Shown piece after piece: positions 59,428 to 64,000 of a DNA stretch of 64,000 bases. The DNA comes from Mesorhizobium escarrei (GTDB lineage: Bacteria; Pseudomonadota; Alphaproteobacteria; Rhizobiales; Rhizobiaceae). Within the stretch, counting starts at the first letter, position 1; every line of letters starts with the position of its first letter. Location of the stretch: NCBI RefSeq assembly GCF_935825525.1, contig NZ_CAKXZT010000168.1, positions 333,148-397,147 on the forward strand. The letters run 5' to 3'. Made by a program: the position numbers and the translations under genes. The notes under the pieces were generated by a model, which saw only the letters and a program-made list of their open reading frames with translations, made no database searches and was not told the DNA's origin.

Positions 59428-60588
59428 ATGGACCTGGCGGAACAGAACAGCGACGAGACAATGCAGTGGGCGGCGATCACCGGCGTGATCGCCACTGTTT
59501 CGGTTTTCGCCATCGCGCAAGGGCTGAGCTACCCGCTGCTGAGCTTCATCCTGCAGCGCCAGGGCGTCTCGCCGGCCATGATCGGCCTGTCGGCGGCAAT
59601 GACGCCGGTCGGCTTTATCGTCTCGTCGCCGCTCATCCCGGCACTGGCGCGCCGGTTCGGGGCAGGGCGCACGGCGCTCACCTGCGCGGCACTTTCCGCG
59701 ATCATGCTGGCGCTGATCGGCTGGACGCAAAATGTCTATCTCTGGTATCCACTGCGTTTCCTGATCGGCGTGGTGACCAATCCGCTCTATGTGCTGAGCG
59801 AAGTCTGGGTGATCGCGCTGGCGCCTCCGGCGCGCCGTGGTCGCGTGATGGGGATCTATTCCACAGTCATTTCGGCAGGTTTCGCCGCCGGCCCGCTGTG
59901 CCTGCTTGCGGTCGGCACCGAAGGATGGCCGCCGTTTCTCGTCGGCATCGGCGCATTCGTCTTTTGCGGAGCCTGCCTGGCGCTGGTGCTGCAACGGCTG
60001 CCAAAAGTCGATGAGGCCGGGCACCAGGTTTCGGTGATGGGGTTCATGCCGATGGCATGGCTGCTGCTGTCGGCGGTCGTGGTGGCCGCCGGTTTCGAAC
60101 AGGCAGTGCTCGCGCTGCTGCCGGTCTACGGAGCGCATTATGGCATCGCGGAGGCCCGCATGTCGGCGCTGCTGTCGATGATGATCGCCGGCAACATCGC
60201 CATGCAGGTGCCGCTCGGCCTGCTGGCGGAACGGCTGACGGCGCGTCTGGTGCGATTTATCTGTGTATCGCTAACGGTGCTCGGATGCGTGTTGTTGCCG
60301 GTGCTCATCGAGACGCCGCTGATCTGGCCGTGCGTGTTTGTCTGGGGCGCGGTTTCCTACGGCATCTACACGATGTCGATCATCGAGCTCGGCGAGCGGT
60401 TCACCGGCTCGGCACTGGTCGCCGGCAACGCCGCTTTCTCGCTGATGTGGGGTGTCGGCGGCATCGCCGTGCCGCCGTTGGCGGGCGGCGCCATGGATAT
60501 CCTTGGCGCCAACGGCCTGCCGATCACGCTTGGCGCCATTTGCTTGGCGCTGGCGCTTACAACCGTCTTGCGGGGGCGGATGGCGTAA
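59428..60588 (+). CDS. MFS transporter
   Basis: 386 residues from ATG 59428 (a GTG at 59416 is possible). Twelve hydrophobic segments; MFS motif-like RRFGAGRTALTCAALSA between helices 2 and 3, and ARRGRVMGIYSTVISAGFAAGP in helix 4-5. Resembles the YcaD/UMF-type drug-efflux branch. The region between it and the PLD gene is the insert described above, so its upstream sequence was rearranged. Substrate unknown. Confidence 0.87.
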   Translation: MDLAEQNSDETMQWAAITGVIATVSVFAIAQGLSYPLLSFILQRQGVSPAMIGLSAAMTPVGFIVSSPLIPALARRFGAGRTALTCAALSAIMLALIGWTQNVYLWYPLRFLIGVVTNPLYVLSEVWVIALAPPARRGRVMGIYSTVISAGFAAGPLCLLAVGTEGWPPFLVGIGAFVFCGACLALVLQRLPKVDEAGHQVSVMGFMPMAWLLLSAVVVAAGFEQAVLALLPVYGAHYGIAEARMSALLSMMIAGNIAMQVPLGLLAERLTARLVRFICVSLTVLGCVLLPVLIETPLIWPCVFVWGAVSYGIYTMSIIELGERFTGSALVAGNAAFSLMWGVGGIAVPPLAGGAMDILGANGLPITLGAICLALALTTVLRGRMA

Positions 60589-60687
60589 ATCCGAAAAGCG
60601 ACCCGTATCTTGAACATTGGATGTCTTGAACATTGGCGCCGCCATATCGATGTTGCGAGGCCGACGCCTGATTCAACCGGAGACCAC

Positions 60688-62757
60688 ATGACCAAGTCGA
60701 ACACAAAGACGCGGCCGAATTCGGCGACCGAAGATCCCTTTCTCTGGCTGGAAGACAGGATGGGCAAGGAAGCGCTCGACTGGGCTCACCGTCAGAACGA
60801 GATCACGGTCGCCGAGTTGCAGGGCGATCCGTCCTACCAGGCCTGCTTCCAAACCGCGCTCGACCTGATGACCGCCGAAGACAACATTGCGGTCGGGTCT
60901 GCGCTCAACGGCCACGTCTATAATTTCTGGCAGGACAAGACCAACGTGCTCGGCCTCTGGCGGCGCACTACGGTCGCTTCCTACAAGACCGAGAAGCCGG
61001 ATTGGCAGACGATCATCGACTTCGACAGCCTGTCCGCGAAAGAGGGCGTGAAATGGGTGTTCAGCGGCGCCAGCCGGCTTTACCCAGATTTCAGCCGCTG
61101 CCTGCTCAGCCTGTCGCCGGATGGCGGCGACGCCAGCGAGATGCGCGAGTTCGACATCGACAGCAAGTCCTTTGTCGAGGGCGGCTTTCGCGCGCCCGCC
61201 TCGAAGTCGGGCTTCAACTGGCTGGACAAGGACACGGTCATCGTCTCGGCTGCCTTCGAAGAGGACGAAAAGACCCAGTCCGGTTATCCGCGTGTCGTCA
61301 AGCTGTGGCAGCGCGGCACCCGGCTGGAGGATGCGACGCCGATCTTCGAGGCGCAGAAGCAGGATCTCGCCGCCGGCGGTTCGCTCGAATTCGACGGCGA
61401 CAAGCGGCATCTGTTGCTGACCCGGACGCTCGATTTCTTTGCCTCGCACAGCTTTCTGCGTCTGCCCTCCGGTGAAAACAGGCGCATCCCGCTGCCGGAC
61501 GACGCTACCGACACGGTGCTGCTCAGGGATCAGCTCGTCTTTGGGGTGCGCAGCCCGTGGACGGCGCCGGACAGCACGCGATGCCAACCCGACGGCCTCT
61601 ATTCGCTGGACTTCACGCGCTGGATCGAGACCAATGCGCTCGGACCTATCGAGACCGTGCTCGCGCCGGCGGATCGTGTCTCGATTGCCGGCATTGCCCG
61701 CACGCAGGACCGGTTGTTCATCAATCTGATGGACAATGTGCGCGGCAAGGTCGTCGCCTGCGATCGCAGCGGCAGCGGCTGGTCGCTGCAGCCGGTGGCG
61801 CTGCCCGAAAACGGCAGTGTCGGCATCAGCCACGCCGAGCGCTTCGGCTCCAGCGTGTCATTCTCCTTCACCGATTTCCTGACGCCGAGCTCGATCATCT
61901 GGTCGGACGACAACGCTGCGACGCTGGCAACGGTGAAATCGCAGCCGGCGCGTTTCGACGCGTCGTCGCTGGTCTCGGAACAGTTCGAGGCACGCTCGAA
62001 AGACGGCACCAAAATCCCTTATTTCGTCGTCAGGCGGCGCGACCAGAACGGGCCGGTGCCGACGCTGCTTTACGGCTATGGCGGCTTCGAAGTGCCGCTG
62101 CTGCCAGGCTATGCCGGCGTGCGCGGCCGGCTGTGGCTGGAAAAGGGCAATGCCTATGTGCAGGCCAGTATCCGCGGTGGCGGCGAGTTCGGTCCGAACT
62201 GGCATCAGGCCGCGCTCAAGGCCAATCGCCAGAACGCCTTCGACGATTTCGCCGCGGTCGCGCAAGACCTGGTCAAACGCGGCATCGCCACGCCGGCGAC
62301 GCTCGGCATCCAGGGCGGCTCGAATGGCGGCCTGCTGACCGGCGTTTCGCTGACCCAGCACCCCGAGCTTTTCGGCGCGGTGATCATCGACGTGCCGCTG
62401 CTCGACATGCTGCGCTACACCGAACTGCCGGCCGGGGCATCCTGGATGGCCGAGTATGGCGATCCGGCGAAGCCGGAAGAGGCCGAGTGGCTTGCCGCAT
62501 ACTCGCCTTATCAGCATGTCGAGCCCGATGCTGCCTATCCGCCGGTGCTGCTGACGACATCGACCGCCGACGACCGCGTCCATCCCGGCCATGCGCGCAA
62601 GATGGCCGCGCGGCTGCAGGCTGTCGGTCACGCGAAGACGCTGTTCTTCGAAGAGACCGAGGGCGGCCATGGCGGGCGCGGCGATCGCCGGCCACAAGCG
62701 GCACAGGCGGCGATGAAGTATGTTTTTCTGCAACGGGCGCTTAACGGAACGGCTTGA
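60688..62757 (+). CDS. Prolyl oligopeptidase-family serine peptidase (S9A)
   Basis: 689 residues from ATG 60688 (GGAGA upstream). N-terminal seven-bladed propeller (EDPFLWLEDRMGKEALDWAH at the start is the family signature), then the alpha/beta-hydrolase domain with YGYGGFEVPLLPGYAG, RGGGEFGPNWHQAALK and the nucleophile S545 in IQGGSNGGLLTGV. Asp in TSTADDRVHPGHA and His in EETEGGHGGRGDR complete the triad. Cytosolic by absence of a signal peptide. It cleaves short proline-containing peptides. Confidence 0.93.
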   Translation: MTKSNTKTRPNSATEDPFLWLEDRMGKEALDWAHRQNEITVAELQGDPSYQACFQTALDLMTAEDNIAVGSALNGHVYNFWQDKTNVLGLWRRTTVASYKTEKPDWQTIIDFDSLSAKEGVKWVFSGASRLYPDFSRCLLSLSPDGGDASEMREFDIDSKSFVEGGFRAPASKSGFNWLDKDTVIVSAAFEEDEKTQSGYPRVVKLWQRGTRLEDATPIFEAQKQDLAAGGSLEFDGDKRHLLLTRTLDFFASHSFLRLPSGENRRIPLPDDATDTVLLRDQLVFGVRSPWTAPDSTRCQPDGLYSLDFTRWIETNALGPIETVLAPADRVSIAGIARTQDRLFINLMDNVRGKVVACDRSGSGWSLQPVALPENGSVGISHAERFGSSVSFSFTDFLTPSSIIWSDDNAATLATVKSQPARFDASSLVSEQFEARSKDGTKIPYFVVRRRDQNGPVPTLLYGYGGFEVPLLPGYAGVRGRLWLEKGNAYVQASIRGGGEFGPNWHQAALKANRQNAFDDFAAVAQDLVKRGIATPATLGIQGGSNGGLLTGVSLTQHPELFGAVIIDVPLLDMLRYTELPAGASWMAEYGDPAKPEEAEWLAAYSPYQHVEPDAAYPPVLLTTSTADDRVHPGHARKMAARLQAVGHAKTLFFEETEGGHGGRGDRRPQAAQAAMKYVFLQRALNGTA

Positions 62758-62789
62758 ACTGGTCGCATCGGACCGCCTAAGATGCTGCC

Positions 62790-62912
62790 ATGGCTCGGAT
62801 GAAGACATGTCGCGCGCTTGGGGTGGCGGTGACGCCGTCGCCGCGCACGCTTCGCGCCGAGCTTTTGCGGCTTTGCGCCCGCATCGGCTATTCGCCGCCC
62901 GCCTTCCTCTGA
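62790..62912 (+). CDS. Possible small ORF, 40 residues
   Basis: ATG at 62790 to TGA at 62912, product MARMKTCRALGVAVTPSPRT continuing to PPAFL. No clear Shine-Dalgarno sequence and no recognised family. It lies in the gap between the peptidase and the aminotransferase. Confidence 0.25.
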   Translation: MARMKTCRALGVAVTPSPRTLRAELLRLCARIGYSPPAFL

Positions 62913-62965
62913 CGAATCCGCCCCGGCAGCGAAACGCCGGATTGGTTCAAGAGGAAACATCAGAC

Positions 62966-64000
62966 ATGACCTATCAGAATTATTCGCTGAAGCAGCTTCA
63001 GCAGATCGATGCTGCGCATCACCTGCATCCGTTCACTGACCACAAGGAGATGCGCGAGGCCGGCTCACGCATCATCACCCACGCCAGCGGGCCGTTCATC
63101 TACGATTCCGAAGGCACGGAAATCCTCGACGGCATGGCCGGGCTGTGGTGCGTCAACATCGGTTACGGCCGCGATGAGCTGGCCGAAGCGGCCTACGCCC
63201 AGATGAAGGAACTGCCCTACTACAATTCCTTCTTCAAATGCTCGAGCCCGACGCCGGTGCTGCTGGCCAAAAAGCTGGCGGAACTGGCGCCGAAGCATGT
63301 CAACCAGGTGTTCTTCGGCTCGTCCGGTTCGGAGGCCAACGACACGGCGCTGCGCCTTGTCCGTCACTATTGGGCATTGGAAGGCAAGCCGGAGAAGAAC
63401 CGCATCATCTCGCGCAAGAGCGCCTATCACGGCTCGACCATCGCAGGCACGTCGCTGGGCGGCATGGAGCCGATGCACAGGCAGCTCAACGGCGCGGTTC
63501 CCAACATCGTCCATGTGATGATGCCTTATGCCTATGAACTGGCTCTGCCCGGCGAAAGCGACCATGATTTCGGCCTGCGCGCGGCCAAGGCCGTCGAGGA
63601 TGCCATCCTCGAAGCCGGCGCCGACAAAGTCGCCGCCTTTATCGGCGAGCCGGTGATGGGGGCGGGCGGCGTGAAGATACCGCCGATGAGCTATTGGCCG
63701 GAAGTGCAGCGTATCTGCCGCAAATACGATGTCCTGCTGATGCTGGACGAGGTCATCACCGGTTATGGCCGCACCGGCGAGTGGTTCGCCGCTCAGACAT
63801 TCGACATCGAGCCCGATACGATCACCACCGCCAAGGCGCTCACCTCCGGCTATCAGCCGCTGTCGGCGCTGCTGGTCGGTGACCGCATCGCCGCGACGCT
63901 GGTCGAGAAGGGCGGCGAGTTCAATCACGGCTATACTTATGCCGGCCACCCCGTGGCCTGCGCCGTGGCGCTGAAGAACCTCGAGATCATCGAGCGGGAA
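62966..64000 (+). CDS. Class III PLP-dependent aminotransferase, 3' end outside window
   Basis: The first 345 codons are present and the frame is open at the window edge. ATG 62966 has AAGAGGAAAC upstream. Landmarks: HLHPFTDHKEMREAGSRII at the N-terminus, FFGSSGSEANDTALRLVRHY (PLP phosphate), AAFIGEPVMGAGGVKIPP, LLMLDEVITGYGRTGEWFAA (Asp) and ITTAKALTSGYQPLSALLVG (Schiff-base Lys). It is of the omega-amine:pyruvate (beta-alanine, taurine, putrescine) type, about 455-460 residues when complete. It is not closely related to the aminotransferase at 16802. Confidence 0.92.
   Translation, partial: MTYQNYSLKQLQQIDAAHHLHPFTDHKEMREAGSRIITHASGPFIYDSEGTEILDGMAGLWCVNIGYGRDELAEAAYAQMKELPYYNSFFKCSSPTPVLLAKKLAELAPKHVNQVFFGSSGSEANDTALRLVRHYWALEGKPEKNRIISRKSAYHGSTIAGTSLGGMEPMHRQLNGAVPNIVHVMMPYAYELALPGESDHDFGLRAAKAVEDAILEAGADKVAAFIGEPVMGAGGVKIPPMSYWPEVQRICRKYDVLLMLDEVITGYGRTGEWFAAQTFDIEPDTITTAKALTSGYQPLSALLVGDRIAATLVEKGGEFNHGYTYAGHPVACAVALKNLEIIERE

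Noticed and set aside
59131..60138. 335-codon minus-strand frame opposite the MFS gene
   Set aside because: Antisense shadow except for its last 30 codons, which are a piece of the toxin-tail remnant.
1..64000. CRISPR arrays, tRNA, rRNA, transposases, phage or plasmid replication genes
   Set aside because: Looked for on both strands; only short tandem repeats and dispersed palindromes were found, with no spacer pattern and no cloverleaf or recognisable transposase.

Overview
The window reads as chromosome of a Mesorhizobium-like alphaproteobacterium. The evidence is high GC with strong GC3 bias, a full soxBDAG operon, DUF1127 micro-proteins, a betaine-homocysteine methyltransferase, and several dispersed palindromic repeats of the kind scattered through Mesorhizobium genomes. 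No rRNA, tRNA, CRISPR array, transposase or phage gene was found. Species assignment is inference.

Layout. 1-8772 (mostly minus): the 5' part of an FAD/GcvT dehydrogenase behind its XRE-cupin regulator, a nitroreductase, and soxBDAG (heterotetrameric sarcosine oxidase). 8993-12136: an MscS-type channel and a small exported protein. 12395-19541: a compact plus-strand cluster (HAD-UbiA fusion, DprE1-like oxidase, SMR flippase subunit, epimerase, class III aminotransferase, GT-C-like membrane protein) that looks like synthesis and export of a polyprenyl-phosphate-linked pentose or aminosugar. 19778-28009: a second dehydrogenase, a DUF1194 protein, a GbdR-like GATase/AraC regulator, two DUF1127 proteins, a 44-codon gene, a LysR regulator and an esterase.

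28195-45379 is the most interesting region. It holds a corrinoid methyl-transfer system: reductive activase (RamA type), MtgA/MtrH-like methyl-THF methyltransferase, MetF, a MetV-like zinc/cysteine protein, a small 'virulence factor' protein, DUF1638, a corrinoid protein and, divergently, an MttB-family methyltransferase with a 4Fe-4S protein behind it. A betaine-homocysteine methyltransferase follows. A second MttB paralogue sits at 54697-56274. The bmt gene and the mtgA-like gene share a near-identical palindromic operator. Together with three GcvT-type dehydrogenases and sarcosine oxidase this points to complete stripping of methyl groups from betaine-like compounds into the folate pool, by parallel oxidative and corrinoid routes.

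46481-54544: a desaturase, a cytosolic PhnD-like protein, a very good DddP (DMSP lyase) candidate, a GT39-like membrane protein, a third dehydrogenase and a DUF559 protein. 56503-59427: a phospholipase D-like gene whose 3' end is duplicated 929 bp downstream. Between the two copies lies a lower-GC insert with a decayed polymorphic-toxin tail and a frameshifted immunity-like gene, unreadable as single ORFs. 59428-64000: MFS transporter, prolyl oligopeptidase, and a class III aminotransferase cut by the window edge.
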